From the NCBI RefSeq assembly GCF_000384315.1, contig NZ_ARVW01000001.1, positions 8,911,001 through 8,975,000 on the forward strand: a stretch of 64,000 bases of DNA, written 5' to 3'. The stretch comes from Amycolatopsis nigrescens CSC17Ta-90 (GTDB taxonomy: Bacteria; Actinomycetota; Actinomycetes; Mycobacteriales; Pseudonocardiaceae). Below, in pieces: positions 52,810 to 61,716 of the stretch (its first letter is position 1; every line of letters begins with the position of its first letter). A model generated the notes under the pieces. The model had not been told where the DNA came from. It saw nothing but the letters and a program-made list of their open reading frames with translations, and made no database searches. The translations under genes and the position numbers were made by a program.

Positions 52810-53784
52810 ATGCGCGCCCGCGCCGAACTGGACGCCGCAGGCATAACCGGCACCGGGCTGCGTGCGGCGTACATCCGTTGCCGGGAACTCAACGCCCGCC
52901 ACGGCCGCACGTACTTCCTGGCCACCCGGCTGCTCGCGCCATCGCAGCGGCCGGCCGTGCACGCGCTCTACGGGTTCGCCCGCCGGGTCGACGACCTGGT
53001 CGACCAGCCCGCCCTTGGCCGCACCCCCGAGCAGGTTCACCGCGACCTCGACCAGGTGGACCTGGAGCTGCGCACCGCACTGTCCGCGGGTACCAGTGCC
53101 GACCCGGTGCTGGCCGCGCTCGCCGACACGGTCCGCCGGTTCGGCATTCCCACCGCACCCTTCGACGCCTTCCTCCGCTCGATGCGGATGGACCTGCGCA
53201 CCACCGGCTACCCGGATCGGCGTGCGCTCGACGAGTACGTGCACGGTTCGGCCGAGGTGATCGGCCTGCTGGTACTGCCGGTGCTGGGCACCGTCGCCGA
53301 ACGGGCCGAGGCCGAGGCCGCCGCCGCGGCGCTGGGCAAAGCCTTCCAGCTGACCAACTTCCTGCGCGACATCGCGGAGGACCTCGACCGCGGCCGGGTC
53401 TACCTGCCCGCCGACGAGCTCGCCGCCTTCGGGGTGGACCGCGAACTGCTCGCCTGGTGCGTCCGGCACGCCAGGGTGGACCACCGGGTGCGGCGGGCGA
53501 TGGCCGACCAGATCGCGCTCACCCGCGCGGTGTACCGCCGCGCCGAACCGGGGCTGGCCATGCTGCATCCGGTGTCGCGGCCGTGCGTGGCCACCGCGCT
53601 GACGCTCTACTCCGGTATCCTCCGCCGGATCGAAGACGCCGGGTACAACGTGTTCGGCCGCCGCGCCACGGTGCCGACCGGCACCAGGCTGCTGGTGGCC
53701 GGCACCGCGCTGGCCCGCGCCGGCTGGGCCCGCCGCCGGCACCGGGCCGCTGGAGGCCGGCCCCGACCGGTGGTGGCGAGCTGA
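52810..53784 (+). CDS. crtB: Phytoene synthase CrtB
   Basis: 324-aa squalene/phytoene synthase family enzyme that condenses two geranylgeranyl diphosphates to phytoene. The two Asp-rich sites are visible: RRVDDLVDQ near residue 63 and LRDIAEDLDRGRVYLP near 185, with the family segment QLTNFLRDI. ATG at 52810 follows AGGAGGG. It is the first gene of the crtB-crtYc-crtYd-methyltransferase-crtU operon. A geranylgeranyl diphosphate synthase (crtE) and phytoene desaturase (crtI) are not in this window. Confidence 0.92.
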   Translation: MRARAELDAAGITGTGLRAAYIRCRELNARHGRTYFLATRLLAPSQRPAVHALYGFARRVDDLVDQPALGRTPEQVHRDLDQVDLELRTALSAGTSADPVLAALADTVRRFGIPTAPFDAFLRSMRMDLRTTGYPDRRALDEYVHGSAEVIGLLVLPVLGTVAERAEAEAAAAALGKAFQLTNFLRDIAEDLDRGRVYLPADELAAFGVDRELLAWCVRHARVDHRVRRAMADQIALTRAVYRRAEPGLAMLHPVSRPCVATALTLYSGILRRIEDAGYNVFGRRATVPTGTRLLVAGTALARAGWARRRHRAAGGRPRPVVAS

Positions 53785-53785
53785 G

Positions 53786-54136
53786 ATGGGCAAGTACGAG
53801 TACTTGATCGTGTTGGGCGCCTGCCTGGTGATCACGTTGCCGCTGGAGCTGATCGGCGCGCGGGTGTACCGGCGGCCGTCCCGACTGGTGCGCGCGGTGC
53901 TCCCTGCGGCCGCGGTGTTCCTGGTCTGGGACATCGTCGCGATCGCCGCCGGAGTGTGGGGCTACAACCCGGAGTTCATCACCGGCGTGATCCTGCCGTT
54001 CGGGGTGCCGTTGGAGGAACTGCTGTTCTTCCTGGTGATCCCGATCTGCGGCCTGCTCACCTACGAGGCGGTGAACACCATCCTGGAGCTGCTGCGGCGA
54101 TGGCGTGCCACGGCACGCGAGAGGAGGCCGCGATGA
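53786..54136 (+). CDS. crtYc: Lycopene cyclase subunit CrtYc
   Basis: 116-aa membrane protein with three helices and the heterodimeric lycopene cyclase motif GVPLEELLFFLVIP, followed by GLLTYEAVN. It works with CrtYd to cyclise lycopene ends to beta-ionone rings, as in Brevibacterium and Myxococcus. It starts 1 nt after crtB and overlaps crtYd by ATGA. Confidence 0.92.
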   Translation: MGKYEYLIVLGACLVITLPLELIGARVYRRPSRLVRAVLPAAAVFLVWDIVAIAAGVWGYNPEFITGVILPFGVPLEELLFFLVIPICGLLTYEAVNTILELLRRWRATARERRPR

Positions 54137-54459
54137 GCGGGCTCGGCTACACGCTGCCCGCCGTGCTGTCGGTGCCGGTCGTGCTGCTGCTCGAGCTGAA
54201 GTTCCTGCGGACCGGGCTGTTCCGCCGTCCCGCGTACTGGATCAGCATGGTGATCGTCACCGGGTTCCAGATCCCGGTGGACGGCTGGCTGACCAAGCTC
54301 TCCGCGCCGATCGTGCTCTACCACCCCGGGCACACGCTCGGCGTGCGCTTTCCCTGGGACATCCCGGTGGAGGACTTCCTGTTCGGGTTCTCCCTGGTGA
54401 CCACGGTGCTGCTGCTGTGGGAACGGGGAAGGGCAACATCGCGAAAGGAGCGGACATGA
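54133..54459 (+). CDS. crtYd: Lycopene cyclase subunit CrtYd
   Basis: 108-aa membrane protein, second half of the heterodimeric lycopene cyclase, with IPVEDFLFGFSLVTTVLLLWE matching the PxEDFxFG family motif. Three helices. Coupled to crtYc (ATGA) and to the methyltransferase gene (ATGA). Confidence 0.92.
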   Translation: MSGLGYTLPAVLSVPVVLLLELKFLRTGLFRRPAYWISMVIVTGFQIPVDGWLTKLSAPIVLYHPGHTLGVRFPWDIPVEDFLFGFSLVTTVLLLWERGRATSRKERT

Positions 54460-55190
54460 GGGTCGGCGCGCGAGGGCTGGCACGAGACGCGGTGCCGGGC
54501 GCCTTCGACACCGGCGCGGCCGCCTACGACCGGCTGGTCGGCGCGAATCCCGGCTACCACGCCCATCTGCGGCTCTCCGCGGCCAGGATGCGGCTGCCGG
54601 ACCGGGGCGAGGGACTGCACCTGCTCGACGCCGGCTGCGGCACCGGCGCCTCCACCGCGGCACTGGTGCTGGCCGCGCCGCGCGCCAGGATCACCGCCAT
54701 CGACGCCTCCGCCGAGATGCTGGAACGGGCCCGCGCCAAGCGTTGGCCACCGTCCGTCCACTTCGTACACTCGCGGGTGGAGGACCTTGCCGAAACCGGT
54801 GTGCGGGGGCCGTTCGACGGGATACTGGCCGCGTACCTGATCCGCAACCTGACCGATCCGGACGGCCAGCTCCGCGCCCTGCGCGCGATGCTGCGACCCG
54901 GTGCGCCGCTGGCCGTGCACGAGTACTCGGTGCGCGATTCGCCGCTGGCACGCGCGATCTGGCACGCGGTGTGCTGGAGCATCATCATCCCGGCCGGCCG
55001 GGTGACCACCGGCGACGCCACGCTCTACCGGCACCTGTGGCGCAGCGTGCTCACCTTCGACGGCGCCAAGGCCTTCGAGGACCGGTTGCAGCGCAACGGT
55101 TTCACCGGGGTTCACCGGGAGACGATGACCGGCTGGCAACGCGGGGTCGTGCACACCTTCCTCGCCGACGCCGGGAAAAAGCCGGTATGA
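54456..55190 (+). CDS. UbiE/CrtT-like methyltransferase in carotenoid operon
   Basis: 244-aa class I methyltransferase with motif I LLDAGCGTGASTAALVLAAP near residue 52, ITAIDASAEMLERA and FDGILAAYLIRNLTDPDGQL; RNL plus LRPGAPLAVHEYS resembles UbiE-type quinone methyltransferases. Streptomyces carotenoid clusters have a methyltransferase gene, crtT, next to crtU, which supports the same assignment here. Its precise substrate is not established. Coupled on both sides by ATGA. Confidence 0.85.
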   Translation: MRVGARGLARDAVPGAFDTGAAAYDRLVGANPGYHAHLRLSAARMRLPDRGEGLHLLDAGCGTGASTAALVLAAPRARITAIDASAEMLERARAKRWPPSVHFVHSRVEDLAETGVRGPFDGILAAYLIRNLTDPDGQLRALRAMLRPGAPLAVHEYSVRDSPLARAIWHAVCWSIIIPAGRVTTGDATLYRHLWRSVLTFDGAKAFEDRLQRNGFTGVHRETMTGWQRGVVHTFLADAGKKPV

Positions 55191-56725
55191 GCCGCAGTGC
55201 GCCGATCGGTACCGACCGCAGGCTGGTCCGCTACCCGGCTCCCGGCGGGCTGCCGGATGTTTCGTCGCTGGCCGTCTCCCCGCGGGTGGCCGTGGTCGGT
55301 GGCGGTATCGCCGGGCTGACCGCGGCCACCGCGCTGGCCGAACGGGGCGTGGCGGTCGAGCTGTTCGAGCGTGAGTCCTATCTCGGCGGCCGCGCCGGCG
55401 GGTGGCGGGCCGGCCTGCCCGACGGCAGCACGGTCACCATGAGCCGCGGCTTCCACGCGTTCTTCCGGCAGTACTACAACCTCCGTCAGCTGCTGCGCCG
55501 GACCGACCCCGGCCTGGCGCGGATGACCGCCCTCGACGACTACCCGCTGCTCGACGCGGCGGGCCGGATCGACACCTTCCGCGGGCTGCCGAAGACACCG
55601 CCGTGGAACGCGGTGGTCTTCGCCCTGCGCAGCCCCACCTTCCGAGCGCGTGATCTGCTCCGGCTGAAGCCGGTGCCCGCGCTGCCGCTGATCACGGTGG
55701 AGGTACCCGACATCTACCGCCGGCTGGACGAGGTGGACGCGGCCTCGTTCCTGACCGGGATCAACTTTCCGCCCAGTGCCAGGCATCTCGCCTTCGAGGT
55801 GTTCTCCCGCAGCTTCTTCGCCAGGCCGGAGGAACTGTCCGCGGCGGAGCTGGCCACGATGTTCCACCTGTACTTCCTCGGTTCGTCCGAGGGCCTGGTG
55901 TTCGACGTCCCGCGCGACACCTACCCCGCCGCGCTCTGGACTCCGCTGGAGGAGTACCTGACCGGGCTCGGGGTCCGGCTGCACCTCGGCCACGGCGTGC
56001 GCGCGGTGGAGACGGGCGGCGACCGGCGGTTCAGGGTGCACGCAGGTGACCAGACGGAGTCCGATGTGGACGGTGTGGTGCTGGCCATGGACGTGACCGG
56101 GCTGCGGAACCTGGTGGCGGACTCGCCGGCACTGGGCACCCGGGACTGGCGCGAGTCGGTGGCCGGGCTGCGGGTCGCCCCGCCGTTCCTGGTGCGACGG
56201 CTGTGGCTGGACACCCCGGTCCGCCAGGACCGGCCCGCGTTCCTCGGCACCGGCAGCCTGCCGCCGCTGGACAACATCAGCGTGCTCGACCGCTTCGAGG
56301 CCGAAGCCGCGGGCTGGGCGCGTGAACACGGTGGCTCGGTGGTCGAACTGCACGCCTACGCGGTCACCGACGACCAGGCCGGGTTGCCGGAGCGGCTGCT
56401 TCAGCGGCTGCACGAGATCTATCCGGAGACCGCCCGCGCCGGCGTCGTCGGCGAACTGTCCGAATGGCGGCAGGACTGCCCGTTGTTCGGCCTCGGCGAT
56501 TTCGCGCGGCGGCCCACCGTCGGCACCCCGGTGGACGGGCTGGTGCTGGCCGGCGACGGGATCCGGGTCGACCTGCCGGTCGCGCTGATGGAACGGGCCG
56601 CGGTCACCGGCTGGCACGCGGCGAACCGGCTGCTCGGCGGCTGGGGCGTCAAAGGCCACCCGACCTACTCGGTCCCCAACCAGGGCCGCGTCCCCCTGCT
56701 GCGCGCCCTCGCCCGTCGCTACTGA
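55187..56725 (+). CDS. crtU: CrtU-type carotene desaturase/methyltransferase (isorenieratene synthase-like)
   Basis: 512-aa FAD protein of the carotenoid desaturase family. The N-terminus has a ~35-residue extension, then AVVGGGIAGLTAATALAERG and FERESYLGGRAGGW. The segment SRGFHAFFRQYYNLR and a C-terminal LVLAGDGIRVDLPVALMERAAVTG fit CrtU proteins, which aromatise beta-rings to phi-rings by desaturation with methyl shift. Length matches Streptomyces and Brevibacterium CrtU. With crtYc/Yd the expected product is isorenieratene or a derivative. Confidence 0.87.
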   Translation: MSRSAPIGTDRRLVRYPAPGGLPDVSSLAVSPRVAVVGGGIAGLTAATALAERGVAVELFERESYLGGRAGGWRAGLPDGSTVTMSRGFHAFFRQYYNLRQLLRRTDPGLARMTALDDYPLLDAAGRIDTFRGLPKTPPWNAVVFALRSPTFRARDLLRLKPVPALPLITVEVPDIYRRLDEVDAASFLTGINFPPSARHLAFEVFSRSFFARPEELSAAELATMFHLYFLGSSEGLVFDVPRDTYPAALWTPLEEYLTGLGVRLHLGHGVRAVETGGDRRFRVHAGDQTESDVDGVVLAMDVTGLRNLVADSPALGTRDWRESVAGLRVAPPFLVRRLWLDTPVRQDRPAFLGTGSLPPLDNISVLDRFEAEAAGWAREHGGSVVELHAYAVTDDQAGLPERLLQRLHEIYPETARAGVVGELSEWRQDCPLFGLGDFARRPTVGTPVDGLVLAGDGIRVDLPVALMERAAVTGWHAANRLLGGWGVKGHPTYSVPNQGRVPLLRALARRY

Positions 56726-56741
56726 GACTTGGCTGCCGGAC

Positions 56742-57221
56742 TCAGTCGGCAAGTACCTGTTCACGCAGGATGTCGGCGTGTCCGCAATGGTGGGCCAACT
56801 CCCGCAGAACTTGCAGGTGCACCCAGCGAAGCGTGCGCGGCCCGGTCCGGTGGCCGGTCACGACGGCGTCCAGTGGCAGGTCTGCGATCAACGTCCGGGC
56901 CGTGGCACAGGCTTCCCGGTGGGCTGCCGTGACCGAGGCGACGGTGTCATCGTCGGAGAGCCGGAAGGATTCATCCGGGCTCTGCACCAAGCCGAGCTCC
57001 CGACGGGACGTGCCGCCTACGCACTCCTCGAACCACACCCGTTGCATCCATGTGACGTGCTTGAGCAGCCCGAGCAACGTCGTCGCCGACGAGACGAGCC
57101 GGCGGCGGACCTGCTCCTCGGTGAGGCAGTCGAGAGTCGCCTCAATGGCACTGCGATATTCCTCGACGAACGCATCAAGCTGCGTGCGTTCATCGTCCAG
57201 CGGCACATCGAACGAACCCAT
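56742..57221 (-). CDS. DinB/DUF664 family protein
   Basis: 159-aa four-helix-bundle protein of the DinB superfamily (DUF664). Three likely metal-binding histidines are at LLKHVTW near residue 55, RWVHLQVLRELAHHCGHADIL near 140. Members act as thiol-dependent transferases, often with mycothiol in actinobacteria. AGGAGA precedes the start; ATG at 57221 is taken. Convergent with crtU, 16 nt apart. Confidence 0.88.
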   Translation of the reverse strand: MGSFDVPLDDERTQLDAFVEEYRSAIEATLDCLTEEQVRRRLVSSATTLLGLLKHVTWMQRVWFEECVGGTSRRELGLVQSPDESFRLSDDDTVASVTAAHREACATARTLIADLPLDAVVTGHRTGPRTLRWVHLQVLRELAHHCGHADILREQVLAD

Positions 57222-57288
57222 CAAGGTCTCCTATCACGCCACAGGCCGAGGGCCACAACCCTGGTGGCCGTCGACTGCGTCTGACTCG

Positions 57289-57711
57289 CTACGGTCCTTC
57301 GCCGAAGACCATGCGATGCCCGCGAGCTGTGTCCATGTACTCGCGGACCCGGTGGATAAGCCCGTCTCGGAGTTCGAAGACCAGGCAGTAGTCGTTGGCG
57401 TAGTGGTTGCCGTTGGCCAGCGTCGCCGTCATAGTCTCCTCCACGACCACGCGCTCGCCGTCGGCGTAGAGCCCGCGAAAGGTCACGGCGACGTCACTCA
57501 CGAAGAATCGCGGGAAATCCTTGGCGAGAAACTGCACGATCGCCTTCCTGCCGACCAGGTGAGCAGGCCCCTCCAGCGCGACGGCGGTGGCATTCCCCGG
57601 AGGTGCCAGCCATTCGGCATCCTCGGTGAAGACCGCGGCGATCTGGTCCGGGTCGTGGCTGGCGAACATCTTCCAGGCGTTCTGGATGATGTCGCGGCTC
57701 TGCTGTGACAT
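57289..57711 (-). CDS. SnoaL-like/NTF2-fold protein
   Basis: 140-aa single NTF2-like domain (nuclear transport factor 2/SnoaL/ketosteroid isomerase fold). It has IIQNAWKMFASHDPDQIAAVFTEDAEWLAPPG at the start and YCLVFELRDGLIHRVREYMDT near the end. ATG at 57711 gives the usual family start; the open frame reaches 27 codons further. Function unknown; possibly a small-molecule isomerase or cyclase. Confidence 0.85.
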   Translation of the reverse strand: MSQQSRDIIQNAWKMFASHDPDQIAAVFTEDAEWLAPPGNATAVALEGPAHLVGRKAIVQFLAKDFPRFFVSDVAVTFRGLYADGERVVVEETMTATLANGNHYANDYCLVFELRDGLIHRVREYMDTARGHRMVFGEGP

Positions 57712-57808
57712 GCCCGCGATCTTAAGCGGCGTGCGCGAGAAGGGCTGGCGGATTTCCGACGTCACCGAGCCCCTGCCGACGGGGCTCACCAATCAGCTCC
57801 CTTTGCGC

Positions 57809-58906
57809 TCACAGGGTGTAGGTGGCTTTGGCGGGGGTGGTGATGGTGTGGTCGGTGTGGGTCCAGCCGGGTTGGTCTTTGAGTTTGTGGTGGCGTTTGC
57901 AGTAGCCGCGGAGGTTGGTTTTGGTGGTGGGTCCGCCGTGTGCCCAGTCGGTGGTGTGGTCGAGGTCGGCTAGTTGGGCTGGTCGGTGGCAGCCGGGGTG
58001 GCAGCATTCGCGGTCGCGGATGCGGATGAACCGGTCGAGTGCGGCGGGTGGTCGGTAGCTGCTGCGGCCGACATCCACGGGAAGACCAGTGACCGGGTCG
58101 GTCACGATACGGCGCCAGGTGGAGCCGGGGTTGAAGGCGATTTCCTTGGCCAGCCAGGCCGGAATCGGTCCGGAGCCGGTGAGTTCGGCGTAGTTGTCGT
58201 TCAAACCGGCAAGGGTGGTCAGGTCGACATACAGGTACACGTCGGCCTTCGGGTTACGCGGTGTGCCTCGCTCGCGGAGACATCGATCCGCCAGCACATC
58301 GGCCCGAAGTTGGTCCAGTGTGCGGGGTTCGCCGGCGACCTTCAGCGCATGGGCTTCACGATCGGTGCGGGCGTAGATCGCTGTGCCGACTTCGACGGGT
58401 AGATCGACGATGAGGGTGGTCATGCCTTCGCCTTGGTGCACCAGTTCGACTTTGCGGTCCAGTCGGCGGCGTCGGGTGCGGGCGGCGTATCCGTTCGGGT
58501 CGATTCGGGCGACCACTCGGTTCACGGCCCGCCGCAGACTGGAGGGGTTTTTGCCCGCCAGCCGTTCGCTCATCACCGCGTCGACTTCACGGGCCTTCTC
58601 GTCGGAGAGCACAGTGGTGGCGTCGAAGATCTTGGAGGCTTTGTACCCGTCGATGACCCCGGATTCCATGGCCTGCAACGTCTTCGGCAACCGAGTCGCC
58701 AACGCCTCAGCGAGCGCGATCTGCTTACCGGCCATGTTCTCCGTGACCGCCAGCCCCAGCGCCAACTCCGCTGGAACCCCTCTAGTTCTTTCTTCCACCT
58801 CATTCAACCGCGCCACCAGCCGAAGCTGCTCCGCCTCCAACCTGCATTTCTGTTCCTGAATAACCTGAATGTCCTTCAACAACTCACAAGCCTTGTCTCT
58901 GTCCAT
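57809..58906 (-). CDS. DUF222/HNH endonuclease family protein
   Basis: 365-aa protein with an N-terminal coiled helical region, a DUF222 (13E12-type) domain and a C-terminal HNH nuclease motif: CCHPGCHRPAQLADLDHTTDWAHGGPT and CKRHHKLK, with paired Cys as zinc ligands. These proteins are repeated across actinobacterial genomes and are often linked to mobile DNA; activity is little studied. The 3' third is strongly biased on the coding strand toward C/A (rich in CAC and ACC codons), unlike its neighbours, which suggests a separate origin. An IS3 remnant lies just upstream. Confidence 0.9.
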   Translation of the reverse strand: MDRDKACELLKDIQVIQEQKCRLEAEQLRLVARLNEVEERTRGVPAELALGLAVTENMAGKQIALAEALATRLPKTLQAMESGVIDGYKASKIFDATTVLSDEKAREVDAVMSERLAGKNPSSLRRAVNRVVARIDPNGYAARTRRRRLDRKVELVHQGEGMTTLIVDLPVEVGTAIYARTDREAHALKVAGEPRTLDQLRADVLADRCLRERGTPRNPKADVYLYVDLTTLAGLNDNYAELTGSGPIPAWLAKEIAFNPGSTWRRIVTDPVTGLPVDVGRSSYRPPAALDRFIRIRDRECCHPGCHRPAQLADLDHTTDWAHGGPTTKTNLRGYCKRHHKLKDQPGWTHTDHTITTPAKATYTL

Positions 58907-58922
58907 ACCCGAATTCTATCGG

Positions 58923-58947
58923 CGACCCCCGACAAAAACGGGGGTCG
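58923..58947. terminator. Hairpin upstream of the HNH gene
   Basis: CGACCCCCG (58923-58931) pairs with CGGGGGTCG (58939-58947) around an A-rich 7-nt loop on the plus strand. It separates the HNH gene from the IS3 remnant and could stop transcription entering from the remnant or mark an old insertion end. Confidence 0.4.
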
Positions 58948-58954
58948 GCCCAGA

Positions 58955-59150
58955 CTTCGGTGGTACTTCGTCTCTACCCAAGATCCGCTGCATCGAGCAG
59001 ATCCGCCACACCCGTTTCTCCGACGCGGTGAAGCCGCGCCGGGCGAACTCGTCGAAGCCCAGCACCCTGCACGTCACCGCGACCGGCACCCGCACAGGGG
59101 CTCCGGCCGCGGCCAGTTCACGGACGAGCGGGAAGACTATTTCCCGACAG
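58955..59150 (-). pseudogene. IS3-family transposase orfB remnant
   Basis: Minus-strand reading gives FPLVRELAAAGAPVRVPVAV then TCRVLGF, the typical N-terminus of actinobacterial IS3 OrfB. About 20 unrelated or degenerate residues later it gives ASEKRVWRICSMQRIL, which corresponds to a later conserved block (SENRVWRLCSxxRI). The spacer helices between the blocks are missing and no catalytic DDE region follows. No inverted ends were recognised. The rest of 58948-59222 shows no gene. Confidence 0.65.
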
Positions 59151-59222
59151 ATTCAACCAAACTCTGGGCAGACCCGGCCACCCGAATCCGTCCCGTGGGC
59201 GCGCCGAAGGCGGGCCCGAAAC

Positions 59223-60230
59223 TCAGCCACCGGAGGTGCGAAGATGATAGCGACGCTCCGCATAGGCGAGGTCGTCCCGCCAGAGGCGTGCAGCGGTCCA
59301 GGTCATCGCCGGACGCAACAGGCCGGCAGCCTTGCTCGCCAACCGGAAACCGGCCCGGTCCGAACCCGCCACCGTCGCCTCGATCACCGCAGTGCGCGGC
59401 CGCCCGTCGGGGCCGGGGCCGAGCGGGGTGGCGTGAGTTTCCACCACACTGCCCTCGCCTTCGCCCTCGGTGATCCGCATGACCACGGTGCGCGGCTCCG
59501 GGCAGGTGAACTCGGCCCGCACCGGCACCCCGAGGCGCTTGCTGATCCGGAAGGTCACGTCGACAACGAACCGGTCGTCCTCCTCGGCGGCCCCGCCCGG
59601 CGGCGCCTCGACCACGGTCAGCCTGGCGAAGGAGTACGGGTGGAACCAGGCGCCGTGCCACGGATCGAGCCGGTTGGCCACGATGTCCTCCGGCTCGCAC
59701 ACCCCGACCACGGTGGCCACGGCGTCCACAGTGGACATAGTTCGCGGGCGCTCCGGCACCACCGGGACGTCCGAAGGACGCTCCCCGCCCAGTTCGTCCA
59801 GCCGCACCCAGACCAGCACGCCGTCGTCGTGGGCGGGCAGCGGCGACCAGCCGTGCCCGCCGGTTCCCGGCACCCGCAGCCCGTGCCAGCGGCAGACCAG
59901 CGCACCGCAGTCCACTTTGGCCTGTGCCAGCGGCGCACCGAGATGCGGGCAGGCACCAGGGCCGATCCGCACCCGGCCGTCCTCGTCCCGCCAGGCCACC
60001 AGTTCGGTACCACCGATATGTGTCCCGAAAGGATGGTCAGCGCGGATCTGGCGCGAGGCCGCGAACACGAACCAATTACCGGACGGGCGGGCGGTGGCGC
60101 GCTTGACCGCGGACTCGATCAGCGCCGGCGAAGCACCGCGGTAGGTCGGCTCCTGCTCGGCCCACCGCTCGCGCGGAATCGGTTGCAGCGGCCAGTTCCG
60201 CGGCCACCGGGATGCTGGCGACGGTCCCAC
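59223..60230 (-). CDS. Rieske [2Fe-2S] protein, probable carotenoid-associated oxygenase (DUF5914-like)
   Basis: 335-aa protein with a Rieske centre: ACPHLGAP and CRWHGLRV give the Cys-X-His / Cys-X2-His ligands near residues 95 and 113. A C-terminal domain follows (DIVANRLDPWHGAWFHPYSF, then VVDVTFRISKRLGVPVRAEF) that resembles the DUF5914 type found with actinobacterial carotenoid genes. GTG at 60230 follows AAAGGAC. It may hydroxylate or otherwise oxidise the aromatic carotenoid, as it lies 2.5 kb from crtU. The carotenoid role is inference. Confidence 0.8.
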   Translation of the reverse strand: MGPSPASRWPRNWPLQPIPRERWAEQEPTYRGASPALIESAVKRATARPSGNWFVFAASRQIRADHPFGTHIGGTELVAWRDEDGRVRIGPGACPHLGAPLAQAKVDCGALVCRWHGLRVPGTGGHGWSPLPAHDDGVLVWVRLDELGGERPSDVPVVPERPRTMSTVDAVATVVGVCEPEDIVANRLDPWHGAWFHPYSFARLTVVEAPPGGAAEEDDRFVVDVTFRISKRLGVPVRAEFTCPEPRTVVMRITEGEGEGSVVETHATPLGPGPDGRPRTAVIEATVAGSDRAGFRLASKAAGLLRPAMTWTAARLWRDDLAYAERRYHLRTSGG

Positions 60231-60244
60231 GTTCGTCCTTTCGG

Positions 60245-61522
60245 TCAACTGGCGCCCTGGATCACGAGCAGCGCGATGTCGTCGTGGTCGGCGCCACGAA
60301 GCCACTGACGCACCGCATCGCGAACGTACTCGGCCATGCCCTCCGCCGGCATCCCGGCACAGGCCGACACCAGTGTGCGCAACCGTTCCGCGCCGAACAA
60401 CTCGGTGCGATCCAGGTGGTTGCGCGCCTCGGTGACGCCGTCGGTGTAGAGCAGGCAGAGGTCGCCATCGGCCAGCTCGACGGTGCACCCGGCGAACCTG
60501 GCGTGCGGCGAGATACCGACCAGCATGCCTGCCAGGTCCACGTCCTCGACCGCACCGGACCGGCGCACCACCAGCGGGGCCGGATGACCGCCGGAAGCCA
60601 GCTCCAGCCGCAGGATCCCGCCGCCGTCGCCGTACATCGAGCCGAGCACGACGGTGGCGAACCGGCTGCTGCCGGTCGCGATCAGCGCCTCGTTGAGCAG
60701 GTGCAGCAGCCGCTCGCCGTCCCGTTCCACCAGGTGCAGCGCGGCCAATGAGGACCGCACCCGGCCGGTGAGCCCGGCGGCCTCCGCGCCGTGCCCGCAG
60801 ACATCGCCCAGCACCACCAGCGCGCTGCCGTCCGCGCGCGGGTGCACGTCGTAGAAGTCGCCGCCGATTTCGAGCACACCGGGGGCGGGCTCGTACACCG
60901 CCGCCATCCTGGCGCCCTGGACCACCGGCAGCACCGGCAGTGCCAGCGTGCCGGCGAGCGCGGCGACCGCGTCCTTCTGCTGGCGATACCGGTGAGCGGC
61001 CGAAAGCGACCCGCGCGCATGCGCGGCGAACTCCTGGATCGCCCGCTCCAGTTGGTCGCCGGAGCGGCGCGCTTCGGTGCGGTAGGCGAGCACCAGCAGG
61101 CCGGGCTGCGGGCTGCCCTCCCCCGCGGCCAGCAGGGAAAGCAGGCAGATCTGCCCGAACCTGCGCAGCGGGTCGGCCAGTGCGGACGGCAGGTCCGGCA
61201 GCTCCTGCGGCGGCAGCGTCCTGATTTCCGCACCGTCACAGGTCATCGCCGCGGTGAACACCGGCGCCGAACCGGCCGCGACCTTCCTGGTCCGGCCGCG
61301 ACCCTGGCCGCCGTCCGCGTCGCGGCGCCACCACTGCAGCCGCCCACGCGGGGTGGGCAGCACCACGATGGCGCAGTCCGCCAGCTCCGGCACAGCGAGT
61401 TCGGCGAGCACACTCGCGGTGTGCTCGCTGTCCAGGCTGCCGCGGAGACGACGGCCCACCTCGGCGAGAAACCAGTCCGTCCCGGCGGTATGGTCCGGCT
61501 CCGGCGGACGGACGCTATGCAC
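60245..61522 (-). CDS. SpoIIE-type PP2C phosphatase with sensor region
   Basis: 425-aa protein. Residues ~1-190 form a GAF-like or unclassified sensor part (DWFLAEVGRRLRGSLDSEHTASVLAELAVPELADCAIVVL). Residues ~200-425 are a PPM/SpoIIE phosphatase domain: EIGGDFYDV and VVLGDVCGHGAEAA supply metal-binding Asp residues, with LYTDGVTEAR and DHDDIALLV near the end. Such phosphatases activate anti-anti-sigma factors or act in partner-switching stress pathways. GTG at 61522 follows GAGGA. It is divergent from the HAMP-array protein. Confidence 0.9.
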   Translation of the reverse strand: MHSVRPPEPDHTAGTDWFLAEVGRRLRGSLDSEHTASVLAELAVPELADCAIVVLPTPRGRLQWWRRDADGGQGRGRTRKVAAGSAPVFTAAMTCDGAEIRTLPPQELPDLPSALADPLRRFGQICLLSLLAAGEGSPQPGLLVLAYRTEARRSGDQLERAIQEFAAHARGSLSAAHRYRQQKDAVAALAGTLALPVLPVVQGARMAAVYEPAPGVLEIGGDFYDVHPRADGSALVVLGDVCGHGAEAAGLTGRVRSSLAALHLVERDGERLLHLLNEALIATGSSRFATVVLGSMYGDGGGILRLELASGGHPAPLVVRRSGAVEDVDLAGMLVGISPHARFAGCTVELADGDLCLLYTDGVTEARNHLDRTELFGAERLRTLVSACAGMPAEGMAEYVRDAVRQWLRGADHDDIALLVIQGAS

Positions 61523-61716
61523 TCGGCCGATCCTCGGCGGTGAGCGGGTCCGGACGGGCGATGCCAGGTGATGCCGCGGCCGACCGTGGTTCCATGGGAG
61601 AACCTCCTGACCGTCGGCGCGGGCTCCCGTGCCCAGCGTAGCTGGACAGCAGTCGAAGCCGGCAGGCGAATCATGGGAGGCTTGGCCGACCGTCCGCCGG
61701 CGAGAAAGGGTGCGCC

